From Apoda limacodes (taxonomy: Eukaryota > Arthropoda > Insecta > Lepidoptera > Limacodidae), in the NCBI GenBank assembly GCA_946406115.1, contig OX291540.1, positions 54,713,511 to 54,777,510 on the forward strand: a DNA stretch of 64,000 nt, read 5' to 3'. Positions 33,275-44,856 of the stretch are shown piece after piece. A program made the translations under genes and the position numbers. Below the pieces are notes generated by a model. The model was not told where the DNA came from. It was given only the letters and a program-made list of their open reading frames with translations, and did no database searches. Every line of letters begins with the position of its first letter. Position 1 is the first letter of the stretch.

Positions 33275-34386
33275 TTTATATCGAGAAACAAGAAATAAAT
33301 AAATATGAACAGTGAAAACAAAACGCCATTAATTACAAAATAAAACTAATTTTACCTTAAACCTACTCAAGAAATAGTGTTATGTTTTTGTGTATGCCAA
33401 CCCAGTAGTAACACTAGTTAAAAACAATATCAAATGTTACTTGGGTTGGAAAAGTGCCAAAAAAATGTGCAAAGAAGTGCCAAAAAAGTGAAGTTGACGT
33501 TGGAACAAATTTGAAATGTAGGTAGTTACTACAATTGTACAGAGATAAGCTAAGTGTAGGTCAATAACCTCGCTCTGGCTAACAGACTTGTTTCGTCAAT
33601 GGTGACAGGTACTAAAAACCCAAATTAAAAGGTGACTTACCAATAAATGGTCAGCTAAATGGACAACGCCTGTCTGTCCTATGTCTTTTAAGGGGTCGTA
33701 AAGGAGCCCTAAATAATAGCCTGAATTGAGAAAAGACAAAAAAATAAGGACAAAAGTAACTTATAACAAAAATTAAAGGTTTATATGCCTTTAATATTAT
33801 AAAGTAACTACCCTGAGTCTAGAAGTTTGTCATTACTTCAATGTAACTGACACAAAGCACTATTGAAAATAAAAACACCTTTTTATATAATTAACTTTTG
33901 TTTATTATTTTTCTGAGAAAATAGGTTATTTTAATGCAGACTAATGACTACCACAAAGTCGAGTGTTGCCAGAAACACACAAACTGGTTGCGTTTGGGCG
34001 CGGTCCCGATAGCAACGGTTCAAAACAGCAATTTAAAGTGGTAGGTACTAAGTAAGTTTTGACGGACAGTGTAGTTTAATAGTAGTTTTGAGTACTTACT
34101 ATTCATTAATTTCAGAAATTGTTTTAAAGTTAAAATATATAACTTTAAAACAGTTATCTGAAATAAATGAATATTTTTATAGAAGCGCGAGCGTTACAGC
34201 GGCACAACACACAAAACATCTAATGCGTTAGCGCATCGTTTCAATCGAGCTTTAGAGCTTTAGAGCGGGACAGAGATAGAGTAGAGAACTGTCCGAGCGT
34301 AAGCTTTAATAATGTTCTAAATCTTTTTGAGTGTTTGCTGATTATTATTGTGTATAGCACGTAGGTAACGGAACAGTTAGACTGAC
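33275..34386. other. Intron sequence 3' of exon E, no feature recognised
   Basis: AT-rich with short tandem motifs (for example GTGCCAAAAAA near 33452). Nothing supports a gene. Confidence 0.4.
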
Positions 34387-34485
34387 CTGGTCATACGGGC
34401 CGGCCCGGTGCCCGCGCTCCGACTGCCGATCCGGGCTAGACCCGCCCGACCCACGACGACGGTACTCCACTGTATTGTAGCTCTC
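34387..34485 (-). CDS. Candidate exon E of the CFAP410-like gene
   Basis: A 99-bp GC-rich minus-strand exon of 33 codons, phase 0 in and out. The acceptor is gttgtttttag|GAG, with a T-rich tract. The donor is GACCAG|gtcagt. The peptide begins ESYNTVEYRRRGSGGS and ends HRAGPYDQ: charged, Gly/Arg-rich, no domain recognised. It lies 4.2 kb downstream of exon D, whose last codons (EEEEYPQQ) end in the same phase. The acidic/Tyr-rich character continues across the proposed junction. Both splice sites and phase support it; membership in the transcript is inferred. Confidence 0.65.
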
Positions 34486-35018
34486 CTAAAAACAACACAA
34501 CATACGTAGATAGATATACTACTGAGGTTGGTATAATATTGATACATCGAACACGCTTATGTAACGGTTGACGTGCAATAACACAATATATATTTTTATA
34601 TTATTTTTTTGTTTACACTATTACGGATAATTATAAATCTATACAATATTTGCAGACCTTAAAAAAAAAGGTACGAACCACTATTTTACTATCAAAGATA
34701 GCTGAAAAAATGGCACTTAAAATGCTTTGGTAGCCTTTTAATTGTACTATGTCGATTAATTGGATTGAAATATCAAGATCGAATACACCATACTTAAAAT
34801 AAGGCGAATTACACATTTCACATTTTATATCAGAAGCAATTATTGTAAAGACAGCTACAGCGTCGGTACTACTACCAACTGCTGTCAACTTTTAACTGCA
34901 GGTAGCTTCGGAAATGCATTAACCGTTACTACAGCCAGTAGTTCGAGCGCGTAACAGTTGATTTGCAAAGTGACTACGAAGAGGGTCATACACGAATTAT
35001 ACTGCACGCTATAGATGC
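34486..35018. other. Intron upstream of exon E, no feature recognised
   Basis: AT-rich; small open frame at 34631-34888 without motifs. Confidence 0.4.
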
Positions 35019-35777
35019 CGTTTGTTATTTTTTTCTAACCGTGGTACACCAGTGGTTGCACCACGTATGCGATAAATACACGTGTTTTCTTTCTTTCTTT
35101 CTTCTTTTTAACTGACTTCAAAAAAAGAGGAGGTTCTAATTTTAACCTGAATGTATGAATGAATGTTTGTTTGTATGAATGTATGTATGTATGTTTGTAT
35201 GAATGCATGTTTGTCCGGAATTATCTCGCGTTTGGCTTAACCGATTTTGATGCTGTTTTCTTCCTTCTATTCTTTGACTGATTTCAAAAAAGGAGGTTCT
35301 CTGTTTGACCTGTATGTATGTATGTATGTTTGTCCGCGATTATCTCGCGTTTGGCATAACCGATTTTGATGCGGTATTCTTGCTTTCTATTTTTTAACCG
35401 ACTTCAAAAAAGGGAGGTTCTCACAAAAAAAAAAAGGTTAAGCCAAACACGAGATAATTGCGGACAAACGTACATACATGCAAACATACAGGTCAAACTG
35501 AGAACCTCCTTTTTTGATGTCGGTAAAAAAATAGAAAGCATGAGTACCGCATCAAAATCGATTTAGGCAAACGCGACATAATTGCGGACAAACGTACATA
35601 CATACAAACATACAGGTCAAACAGAGAACATACATGCGGACAAACATACATTCATTCATACATACAGGTCAAACTGAAAACCTCCTCTTTTTTTGAAGTC
35701 GGTTAAAAAAAAGAAAGAAAGAAAACACGTATTTATCAAATACATGCAACCACTGGTGTACCACGGTTAACAAACGA
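35019..35777. repeat. Large imperfect palindrome (~0.76 kb)
   Basis: The left arm TAACCGTGGTACACCAGTGG at 35036 is inverted at 35765 and before. The arms continue inward through AACACGT...TTTCTTTCTTTC, GACTTCAAAAAAAGAGGAGG, ATGTATG runs, CCGATTTTGATGCGGTA and TCTCGCGTTTGG, meeting near 35400-35430. Each arm contains two to three internal copies of the CTTCAAAAAAGGAGGTTCTC module. The module is a common insect (lepidopteran) repeat motif as far as I recall. Confidence 0.85.
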
Positions 35778-35838
35778 TAGATGCTGCCTAGCAAGGCTAC
35801 GGAACGGGGATAGTATATAGTATAGCCTAGACACTGAT

Positions 35839-36480
35839 GTGTTACTGTTACTAGTACATCAATTTTATAAATTACCAGCGAAAGTACGGGTTACGTCAGG
35901 TACAGCAAAATCCCCAAAATATGTTCCATTACTTAAAACCACGCAAAGGATCAGTGACGAAAAAAGCTATCTCCTCGCTTACCACGCTTTCACGGGGTGC
36001 GATACCACCAGTGCTCTCGCTGGATTGTCAAAAAAACAGGTTGGCAGTTACTATTAGAGAACCACGCTCTGACGAAAATTTTTGACAGCGGTGCGCAGCT
36101 TTCTAAGAGCGAAATGAAGCACGCTAAATAGTTTATAATTGTGTTATAGTATAAACACAAAACCAAATTACATGGAATGTGGTGACGCCGATCATGTTAG
36201 AGCACCAATGTTACTAAATATATATATATACATGGTTTGGACGTCATAGTAGGACGTCGTCTTCAAAGAAGAATTATCAAACACACATCTGGAAAATAGT
36301 GGATATGCCTATAGAAGCTTTACCGTCACCAGAATCCCGCGGTCGGCCTTTAAAAGAGGGTGATTTGGTGCCAGTAACTAGCTATCTTCGATATCCATGT
36401 AAGACTTAGAGCTGGTAGGCATGCCAAAGCAAAAGTGGATGTCGAACAGCTAAACGTGGGTGTGTCAGAAATCACCGTAA
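35839..36480 (+). pseudogene. Fragment of a multicopy Cys-rich-tail family (HAFTGCDTTS)
   Basis: The open frame 35839-36057 contains VHQFYKLPAKVRV and LLAYHAFTGCDTTSALAG. This is the conserved signature of a large arthropod family whose members end in a CxC-rich (tesmin/CRC-like) domain. Beyond 36057 the frame is lost, though Cys-containing pieces (GCRTAKRGCVRNHRKC) appear near 36425-36475. Function is unknown to me; the family spreads with transposons. The segment at 51940-52415 carries the other end of the same family. Confidence 0.5.
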
Positions 36481-36539
36481 ATGTATGAAAATAGATCTAT
36501 CTGGTAGTTCTATTCGTGTATTTGTGTGCGTGTGTAATT

Positions 36540-36619
36540 CCTTGTGTGCCATGAAACCCTCGTGTTATCCTTGTGTGCCATGAAACCCTCGTGTTATCCT
36601 TGTGTGCCATGAAACCCTT
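36540..36619. repeat. 29-bp tandem repeat, 2.7 units
   Basis: CTTGTGTGCCATGAAACCCT recurs at 36541, 36570 and 36599 with an exact 29-bp period. Confidence 0.92.
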
Positions 36620-36723
36620 GTTTGCCGAAAAAAAGTAATTATTTGTAAATATCAGTGTGAATGTGCAAGTTAGGTATAAATAAAGTGATATCTATTATCT
36701 AGTGCTAATCCTCTCATTAAAAC

Positions 36724-36790
36724 ACCGGGCCAGTGCGAGTTGGACTCGCGCACCGAGATTTCCGTACCGCTAAGCGATCACACATCCAAG
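36724..36790. repeat. Interspersed repeat fragment
   Basis: GGGCCAGTGCGAGTTGGACT followed by CGCGCACCGAG...TTCCGTAC. I recall this core as a widespread interspersed repeat of lepidopteran genomes. It contains a short AGTGCGAGT/ACTCGCGCA inverted motif. Confidence 0.4.
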
Positions 36791-38682
36791 TACTGACCAA
36801 GCCCAACGTTGCTTTACTTTGAATATCGTTTCCAAGTGAATGTACCTTACCAAGACACACCAGCTCGGGTATATTTAGGAGGATTATTTTAAACAAAGCG
36901 CTACTAAATATCCGAAATCGGGTATAATTAGTATCTAATTAACAAAATAATGCAGTACTAAGTATACCCGAACAGGACTCGTCACTTCCAAATTTTTAAC
37001 TGATTTCAATCGAGAGTGTAAACTATTCAGAGAAAGTAAATTATTCAGTGAAAATCCTTACTCCTTTTAATATAAGACAATATAAAAATTAACAGATTGC
37101 ATTAATAATATAAATACAAGATCCGAAGCACAACAGTTTATTTTTCAACATATAAATTTTAATAGAAAACGTTCGAAAATAACACCTACGTCAGTCAGTC
37201 GTCGAGAATCGAGAGGTCTGGTGAAAACTAAAAATAAAAAAAAATGTAAAAGACAACATAGTCTCACTGCTAATATTAATATGAATAAGATAAATGATGA
37301 ATAATACAGGCTTATTCAAAATACACTAACGTTGTTATCCGATCTGAACAAAGAATTCTTCTATTTTAAAATAACGGTTATATCCTAGCATTATCAAGGA
37401 CACGAATGTAATATTGTTATTTTCCAGCTAAACCTGACGCAGAATCTATTTGCAATTCGTGTAAACAAAAATGACCTTGACCCGCGTCTTTCGCTTTGTA
37501 GTCTTATGCAATAGCCATGAGCTAAGTAACTCCGGAAAAAAATTGAATATGTCACATATCATTCCGATTAGATATATCCGCTTCGCATATCCATATACGC
37601 TTAATATATCCCTCGTTTGTTATAGATAGATACTATTTGATATCTATATTATATTTTTCTAACAGATATTCACGCGCCCGTCACAAAGCAGAAGTGATAC
37701 TAAAAACTTCATGTTTATTTCACGCAAAGTGAAGGAGTTGTAACATATCCGGCCTCGGATGTATATCCAAAGATATAGTTGTGTCCGGAGTTACCTAAGG
37801 CTACTATGCAACCCAACAATGTACTCTGTGATGCAACATATATGTTACGTTAATTTGGAATTTTGTTACATTTAGGTTTAATGAGTGTCGTGACTTGAAA
37901 ACCAGTTAAAGAATGTGACAATTAAGGTAATCATGTAAGTATTTTAATGATTATGATTAAATTACCAGAAAAAGTGAATATTAAGTAAAGTTAGGTTATG
38001 TTTACACGAATTGCAAATAGATTCTGAGTCCGGTTTATAGTAGTTTAGCGCGATGATGAATCAGTAAGTCGACGCGGACGCTCTGTCCAGATATATTTAG
38101 TAGTAAGTAATAACAAAACGTTATCTCTCAAAAATCGAGTATGTTTTGTAGTGAGTTTTCTGTAAAGCTTAATCCTAACAATACCCGACTAAAACCCTAT
38201 CGGAAGTGACTACAAGGTACATTTAGTAAAGACGCAGTTTCGTTTAGTTAAGCTCTCTAGCTTAGGCTCTAGAGTAATTGTTGTTACCTTTTTAATTAGC
38301 TTTAATTGTGAGCACTGTATTCACAAAAACCTCACAGATTTTTAATTATTCGTATTAAAAAAGCTATTTTTTTATTTTTCTTATCTTTTGCATTTTTGCA
38401 GGTTAACCGTTACACTTATGTTTTTATTGTTTAACTATAAACCAGTATTAGACAATATTATACCAATTCAAAAAATTCAATAACAAAGAAATCGGCTCAA
38501 ATCATTTCACTTTAGCACTCTACGACCGACAGTTTCGTGTTTACGACACTAAGTCGAATTCAACGATATCAGTCGTATGTATATAGAAGAGTATTTTTTT
38601 CACCTTCACCTAGTACTGGCGTGAACCGGACTATATCACTACTTATTAAAAGTAACGTTTGAGTTTAAAGAGATTTATAGAC
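36791..38682. other. Intron between exons D and E, no gene recognised
   Basis: About 1.9 kb of AT-rich sequence. No open frame with family motifs and no splice-bounded exon. Confidence 0.4.
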
Positions 38683-38751
38683 CTGTTGAGGGTATTCTTC
38701 TTCCTCGTCGGAGTCAGCAATGTGCACGCCTCGCCGCATCGCCTCCTGCAC
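38683..38751 (-). CDS. CFAP410: CFAP410-like exon D
   Basis: A 69-bp, 23-codon exon in phase 0 after a 69-bp mini-intron. The acceptor is atgttccag|GTG, or six bases later at gtgcag|GAG; both keep frame. The donor is CAACAG|gctc-like, actually gtctat, which is weak. If unspliced, the frame would end five codons on (QVYKSL then TAA). The peptide VQEAMRRGVHIADSD then EEEEYPQQ continues the post-LRR helix of CFAP410 (human EELSRALSEGEE region) and becomes acidic. Strand, phase and neighbour support the assignment. Confidence 0.72.
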
Positions 38752-38820
38752 CTGGAACATACCGATATACAATAACCAGTTTTGTTCACTCAGGCAGGAT
38801 TTGTTTGAATTAGAACTGAC

Positions 38821-38893
38821 CTCCTCGGGCTGCACCGACACGTTGTCTAACTTCTCGAGGTTTGGCAAGTTCCTGAGCACCGTCATTCTGTAC
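38821..38893 (-). CDS. CFAP410: CFAP410-like exon C
   Basis: A 73-bp exon (1 base plus 24 codons). The acceptor is gtttgcag|G, which completes the split Gln codon from exon B, and the donor is GAGGAG|gtcagt. The peptide YRMTVLRNLPNLEKLDNVSV corresponds almost residue for residue to the C-terminal LRR cap of CFAP410 (human YRMTVLRTLPRLQKLDN). This cap closes the LRR fold. The exon is separated from exon D by an intron of only 69 bp that has no in-frame stop, so retained-intron transcripts would still be translatable. Confidence 0.85.
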
Positions 38894-41186
38894 CTGCAAA
38901 CAAACTACTACAGTACAGTACTATACTGATCACAGGAATAGATGAGGTACAAAGTCAACTACACAAATTAAACAAAATATTTACTGATAACAGGAATAGA
39001 GGAGATACTAACTCAACTGAACAAGGAGGGTACCGACACCACAGCGTTAAGACGTGTCTTATATCTGCTCCATGTAAATCTTGTGAAACTGAGTGAATAG
39101 TATATTACAATGAACTGGTCATCAACATATTGTGACAATACCATAATTATGCCCTAACATTTTTGTAACGCAATGTTTTTATTAATGTTTTAGCGCGAAG
39201 ATTTGCATTAGTAAACAATTCTCAATAAACATACTACCTATAGCAAAATGCATCTTTAAATTAGAATGGCGCGTTTAAAAATACAAGTTCAGTAATTTGA
39301 TACATTAACTAAGAAGTTATGATTTATTTTATGAAAATACAAGTACATACGACTCAAATGTAAAATATTTAAATATAAACTTACGAATCATAAGCATCGA
39401 CACAGGATTAATTATTATATGTAGGTAGTAATCTAACTGCCGATTTATGAATTCGGACTCTAGACAAAATGAAGTTGCGTAATATTTTGAACCAGCGTCG
39501 CGAGAGTGAATGTTTTGAAACAAACCTTGATTGGTGGCTGGTTTAAAACTGTGATTGGATGTTTGTTTGGAACGCAAGTTGATTGGACGTTTTAGGACAA
39601 ACGCTGATTGGTGGTTAAGCGATATAGAAATGGCATCACTTTATATGACCTTCAAAGATAGTTTCATAACTTTTACCCAAATACAATTTTATTCGAAAAA
39701 TTAAACGTAGGATAAATCGGATTGAGTATCCGAGGTTTTCTTTTCTTATTAATTTTATAATTGTTTAACGACCATTAAGGTAGCCTCGTACAATTAATAT
39801 TCTAACAATGATAAAGTGTAGTTTTTTGATTTTTACTTATTCCGTGTTAGTTTATTTGAAATTACCCCGGGTATGATAGAACTTTACGAACATTAAGAAC
39901 ATGATATTAATCTATTAGGATTCTGTTAATTTAGGATAACTAGGCCATTTTATCTAGACCGTTCATATTAATCCACAACTCTATAATAGTACCCCAACCA
40001 ATGTAACTAGTATTATTCTTAAAAGATATTCTTTTTTCTTTATCAATTAAGGCCGGAAATCCGTCCGGAATAACAATCAGGATGGGGTGGTTTGAAACGT
40101 GGGGTAAGAAGGTTGTAAGAGAGGGGTTAGTGGTGATAAAAGTGCATGGTCCCATACATATAGTACATTATATTGCAGTCGTTTTAATTGTCGAAACGCT
40201 GCCCAAGAAGGAAATCATAATCTGCGCTTATGGGTCACGAGGAGCTATCTAGGAACCACGTGGGGTTAAACTACAGCCAGATTGTGCCACCATTACTAGT
40301 TAGTAAATACTTTTATATTAGAAGTTATAAGAGCAAAAAATTCAGTGAAAATATTATATGTTCGATGTAACATCCTATTTCCTGTTGTGTTTTCCTACGT
40401 GGGGACCTTTGAAAGTTGCAGGCGGGTCAACCACCACCACGGCTTTAGATAATTTATTTCCGGGGACCTGTGAGGGCTTATTTCAATTAAAAATATCTAA
40501 ATTAATGTTGAAGAACTTGTTCTGGGACATTTTCAGCTAGGTAAAGATAAATCTTCTATAAAAGTAGATGTGGGAACTAGGATTATACCAGCCATAATAA
40601 TTATATAGCCCACTAAAGAACTAGGTCTGCCAAGAGATACAGTAATTACTGTGTGAAATCCATATCCATCCTTAGCGGCGTTAATAGGGTTTTACTATTT
40701 TTGGCTGGTTAGCTAGGGTAGCGCTAATGTACATTGTGAGGGGGCGCCCCATAAACCTACTTTTAGGTCGCAAGTCCTGAACACTTAGCTACCTAGTTCC
40801 TACTCTACAAAACGATTGGATTAAGCATTTGTATGGATTATACTTTCAAATGTGGAAGTAGCAAAAATTAGGTTTCCTTTGCGTAGGGATGACAGGAAAA
40901 GGAAAAAAATTATTACTCTTTAGTACCTGTGTCCTTTAGTTCTGATATTCAAATATTTGCTTTGTTTAGGTGTTTTTGTACTGACTTTAGAAATGGTGAA
41001 AACTCAAAGTAGGCATTATTTATGATCGTAGATTTAGCTATATTTATTTTCTTGATTATTTTAATTTACGCTTATTTGTATACAATAGTTTGCTGTATTA
41101 CTCTGACATACCTCTAAAAGAACTGGGTTTACTACTTATTTAACACAATATTTTTCGGGTCGTATCACTTTTGACGATCACGCTCG
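38894..41186. other. Intron between exons B and C, no gene recognised
   Basis: About 2.3 kb, AT-rich. Open frames at 39329-39577, 39940-40155 and 40358-40540 have no recognisable motif. Confidence 0.4.
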
Positions 41187-41355
41187 GCCAAATTTTTTTT
41201 TTTTTTTTTTTTTATACCACTAAGGTGGCAAACAAGCTTACGGCCCGCCTGATGGTAAGCGGCCACCGTAGCCTATGGACGCTTGCAACACCAGGGGCAT
41301 CACTTGCGCGTTGCCGACCCTTCAGAAATCTAATAACTTCTTTCTTGAAGAACTT
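41187..41355 (-). mobile_element. LINE family A, extreme 3' end
   Basis: A poly-T run (poly-A tail on the minus strand) at 41192-41212 followed by TATACCACTAAGGTGGCAAA and 140 bp of the family A 3' end, cut off at about 41352. The long pure A tail suggests a younger insertion than the other copies. Confidence 0.88.
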
Positions 41356-41865
41356 ATTTATTATTATTATTATTTATCTACATCATTATTAATTATTAGA
41401 TTTATCTGCTTTCCCTCTCATTCGATTAGTGAGTGGAGGCTAAGAAGTTGCCTAGAACATTTCATTATCGTATTTATATTTTTAAAGTAAGGGGGGACGT
41501 TACAATATACATTTATTTAAAAAAAACAGTGAACGTTAAAGTGAAAAAACATTAAAAAGAATTGCCGTTTAAGCATTATTTGTAAAAATAACAAATTCAT
41601 TGTAAATAAATTCAAAATAATAAGGCAACGTGCCTTAGCTAAGCGACGCACTTACGACATTCTTCTCGTGACTTAAGGCAACGATTAGAGTCTTTATTAG
41701 TTAAATAATAAAACATGTGTTTTGTGAGACCATTTATTGCGGTGCAAACTATAAAATAAAATTCTTGCCTATAAATATTACCTAAACATATTTTGTACTT
41801 TAAATCACAAAAAGTGCCAGAGAGATTTAAGAGCTTCTGAAACAAGCGGTTACAATACTGAAACA
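41356..41865. other. Spacer, no gene recognised
   Basis: AT-rich sequence between the LINE tail and the RTE copy. Confidence 0.4.
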
Positions 41866-43240
41866 TGGAAGAAATAATGAATGCACTTAAACTCATACAA
41901 GATGAATTAGATGAACAGATAATAAAAGATGGAGAATGTAACACAACAAGTAACACAAAATGCCTGAAATAAAATTTTCTATATTATGAAAATCTAAAAG
42001 AAAAATTGGAAAACCAGAAAAAAAACTTTATTTCTTAGGAAAACATTCAAGACAAAGAAACATAGTCTTCTTTGGTATTAACGAAAAAGAATCGTCATAT
42101 AAAACATCAGAAAGCAGTGTTATCAACTATATAAAAGATTTTTTTGAAATTAAAATAGACCTTTTATGACGTCACATCGAGCGCGGGCAGGACGGCGCAG
42201 CAGAACCAGTACCACAGCAAGGCCAACGACGCCGGCCCCCACTGCAACACTCACTTATTAGCTCGAACATCGTACGCACGCATCGGCCTTTCTTGTTAAT
42301 CAGCTATACCTATACCTATTATACAGTGCGTGAACTCAGTGGTTTTTACTTCTTCATACCTATCATCAGACAGCTAATAACCCAACAGCACAACTGGAGC
42401 TTAGTTTTAGACCATAGAGACATGCAAGAATTAAGGTGAATAGGAAAAAAAGGAGAAAGACCACGCCCTATAGCAGCAAATTGTTCAACCTTCAGCTTGA
42501 AGATTAAAATTTTTAAACAAAAAAGGGGTTAACATAATACTCCATACTATATGAAAGAAGACTATCCTCAATATGTGTTTAAAAAAAGAAGGGAATTACT
42601 AGAAAAATTCAAAATAGAGAAAGAGAATGGAAATACAGCCAAAATCAAATACGATAAACTGATAATCCTAAAGAATGTTACATAACAACTAGCAATAAAA
42701 CAACGTTTTCAATCTCCCCAAAAAGCAGCCTACAGCAAGAAGATAACAATGCAACACAGGCAAACAAAAAGAACAAACCAATTCACCCATCTTCATCGAT
42801 TCGAAGGTCCTCTAGCATCTAAGAAGGCGTCATAAGACCAAGTATGCTTAATTTTCTAAATAGTATAGATGACAATAATACAACAAACAAGCAGGATTAC
42901 CAAGTCAAGAATGTATAGCAATTAACGCCCTCCTCCAACATGAATTATTTAAGTACATATACGGACGATAAGAAACCACATTCCCCAACCCGGCTGGTCA
43001 CCGTGACAGTATTACATATGAATACAAGTAAGTTTGAATGGGCAAGAAAGATTCTCGAGTGGTGACCACAGATCGGAAAACGTAGCGTGGGACGACCTCC
43101 TACCAGATTAAGAACCTGGTTAGAGCCGTAGGAACCCGATGGGTGTGAGCGGCTTAGGTCCGCCGCTGTGGAAACATATGGGGGAGGCCTACGTTCAGCA
43201 GTGGACGTCTTCCGACTGAAACTAACGAATGCCACCTACA
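41866..43240 (+). mobile_element. RTE-clade LINE copy 2: ORF1 fused to C-terminus, with an insertion
   Basis: The plus strand starts MEEIMNALKLIQDELDEQ (41866), the beginning of an RTE-type first ORF, then frame-shifted RNIVFFGINEKESSY (about 42060). After a foreign insertion (42162-42413) it reads IGKKGERPRPI (about 42441), KEDYPQYVFKKRRELL (about 42560) and KIKYDKLIIL. ORF2 is almost entirely missing. Only the C-terminal region (ILEW, GKRSV, then GEAYVQQWTS in broken frames, 43040-43220) follows. An internal deletion of about 2 kb is implied. Confidence 0.78.
42162..42413. mobile_element. 246-bp insertion in the RTE ORF1 with TAGACC target-site duplication
   Basis: TAGACC at 42156-42161 is repeated at 42408-42413. 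Removing the intervening 252 bases restores continuity of the ORF1 reading (KID.RDMQELR). The insert is GC-rich at its left (42175-42240) and AT-rich at its right, without a poly-A tail or obvious terminal inverted repeats. Type unknown. Confidence 0.7.
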
Positions 43241-43984
43241 AAAATAATAACAAATACCCGTACTAAATTTATTAACATTTAAATAAAAGCAATAGATTAT
43301 ATTTATTCCTCAGAAAACTTTAAAAATCGAATGAAAGATATGAACTTCTAACAAGCGCATTTAAAATTTAGTTTTGGAACCCAACCGTCAACGACCGTCA
43401 ACGAACAACGTCTACCAGTCTGCCCTCACACGTCTACCCGCTTTAGAGTACAATTCCTCTTTTAAAGACTCACCTTCCGTTTTTGGTTTGGTCACAGACA
43501 TTTGTTTCTGTATATCTATGGTCACAGACTATAAAATACTATATGTTTGTTCAAGCTAACAAGCTACTGCGAGGTTTTAAACTAGAGGTTTTAAATTATT
43601 TGGGACGCCTATAAAAACGTCTCTTGTACACTTTAAGACATATTTTTTTTTAGTTATTCATATAATCTTCAAAAACACATTATTTTCTAATTCAGAATGA
43701 CATACGCATACCTGGTTTGGTAACGCAGTGGACATTATTTTTGAAGGGTCATGGGGACTGGTAACGTTATTGTAATTTGAGTACCAAATGCGACTTTTAC
43801 GCCAGCTTGCGACACTCAAATTTACAGGTTTGGTCCGTTCCACTACAACAAATTCAACTGAATATAACAGCCTCCTGAACACACACACATACACGCACGC
43901 ACGCTGGTAAATAAATTATTCTTTTATCGTTTTTATTTTTATACGAGTAAATGTGAGTGTTGTACTTATAGTGCATTTGTATTG

Positions 43985-43985
<1 letters not shown>
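43241..43985. other. Intron sequence downstream of exon B
   Basis: AT-rich. Contains CCGTCAACGA twice (43386 and 43396). No gene recognised. Confidence 0.4.

Positions 43986-44024
<39 letters not shown>
43986..44024. repeat. (GT)n microsatellite touching the exon B donor
   Basis: About 19 uninterrupted GT dinucleotides on the plus strand, i.e. (CA)n on the transcript strand. It begins directly after the donor hexamer (gttagt, 44031-44026). Confidence 0.97.
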
Positions 44025-44026
<2 letters not shown>

Positions 44027-44031
44027 CTAAC

Positions 44032-44199
44032 TGCGGATGGTGGGTGCAGGGGTTCTCCTCGAGCCAAAGGCTGGTGAGCGCGGGCAGCCGGCGCAGGTAT
44101 CTGATCTCCCTTAGGTCCCGTATCTCGTTTTTGCGCACGTAGAGTTCGCGCAGCCGCACACACCCCGCCACGTCACCCAGAGACCGGATCTTGTTGATG
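44032..44199 (-). CDS. CFAP410: CFAP410-like exon B (leucine-rich repeats)
   Basis: A 168-bp exon: one base completing the Ser codon split after exon A, 55 codons, then CA of a Gln codon completed by exon C. The acceptor is tgttactgcag|C and the donor CCGCA|gttagt. The peptide contains INKIRSLGDV, CVRLRELYVRKNEIRDLREI and LRRLPALTSLWLEENPC, aligning throughout with the LRRs of CFAP410 (human SISTLEPV, RLSELYLRRNRI, LRVLWLAENPC). CFAP410 is a basal-body and ciliary-base protein, partner of NEK1 in vertebrates. In insects, sensory-neuron cilia and sperm are the expected sites. Very GC-rich (CpG-rich) against the intron. Confidence 0.9.
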
Positions 44200-44317
44200 C
44201 TGCAGTAACAACACATTAACAGTTACAACACAAACAAGGGAAAGTAGATTTAAACGTAATCATAGACTCGTCCCACTTAGTTCATCTTCGTAAGCGTTAT
44301 GACGTAAGAGAAATAAG

Positions 44318-44550
44318 CCGAAGACAGTCGCCAGTTTGTTGCTTAGCTTAGAGCATAGACAGTCGCCAGTTTGTAACGTAGCTTAGAGCAAAGACAGTCG
44401 CCAGTTTGTAACGTAGCTTAGAGCATAGACAGTCGCCAGTTTGTAACGTAGCTTAGAGCAAAGACAGTCGCCAGTTTGTAACGTAGCTTAGAGCAAAGAC
44501 AGTCGCCAGTTTGTAACGTAGCTTAGAGCAAAGACAGTCGCCAGTTTGTT
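44318..44550. repeat. 35-bp tandem repeat, ~6.6 units
   Basis: GACAGTCGCCAGTTTGT starts at 44323, 44358, 44393, 44428, 44463, 44498 and 44533, an exact 35-bp period. Units differ only by A/T at one site (GCATA or GCAAA). It lies 120 bp upstream of the exon B acceptor, inside the 15-kb intron. Confidence 0.96.
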
Positions 44551-44856
44551 ACTTTGATTCAGTTTCCTGTCGGAAATCGATGTCACCCGCAGTGCATTCA
44601 CAGCCTAACGGAAACGGAGGTAAAATCAAGTAGACCACATTTGTACTAACAATTAAGAAAGATATTAAACTGTATATTTAGTTAAATAAGAGATCATATT
44701 ATATGATTCGGCAGCCTTATTCTTATTCTTCGAATTTAATGCTTCTTCATTTCGTCATGTCTACCTAGTTTAAGTTTAAGTTAAAGTTGAAGCCCTAATC
44801 AGGTAATAGAAATGTAGAAAAGATCAACTTTAGTTAGTTATTTTATTTCGGCTCGC
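44551..44856. other. Spacer, no feature recognised
   Basis: AT-rich intron sequence between the 35-bp repeat and the next repeat fragment. Confidence 0.4.
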
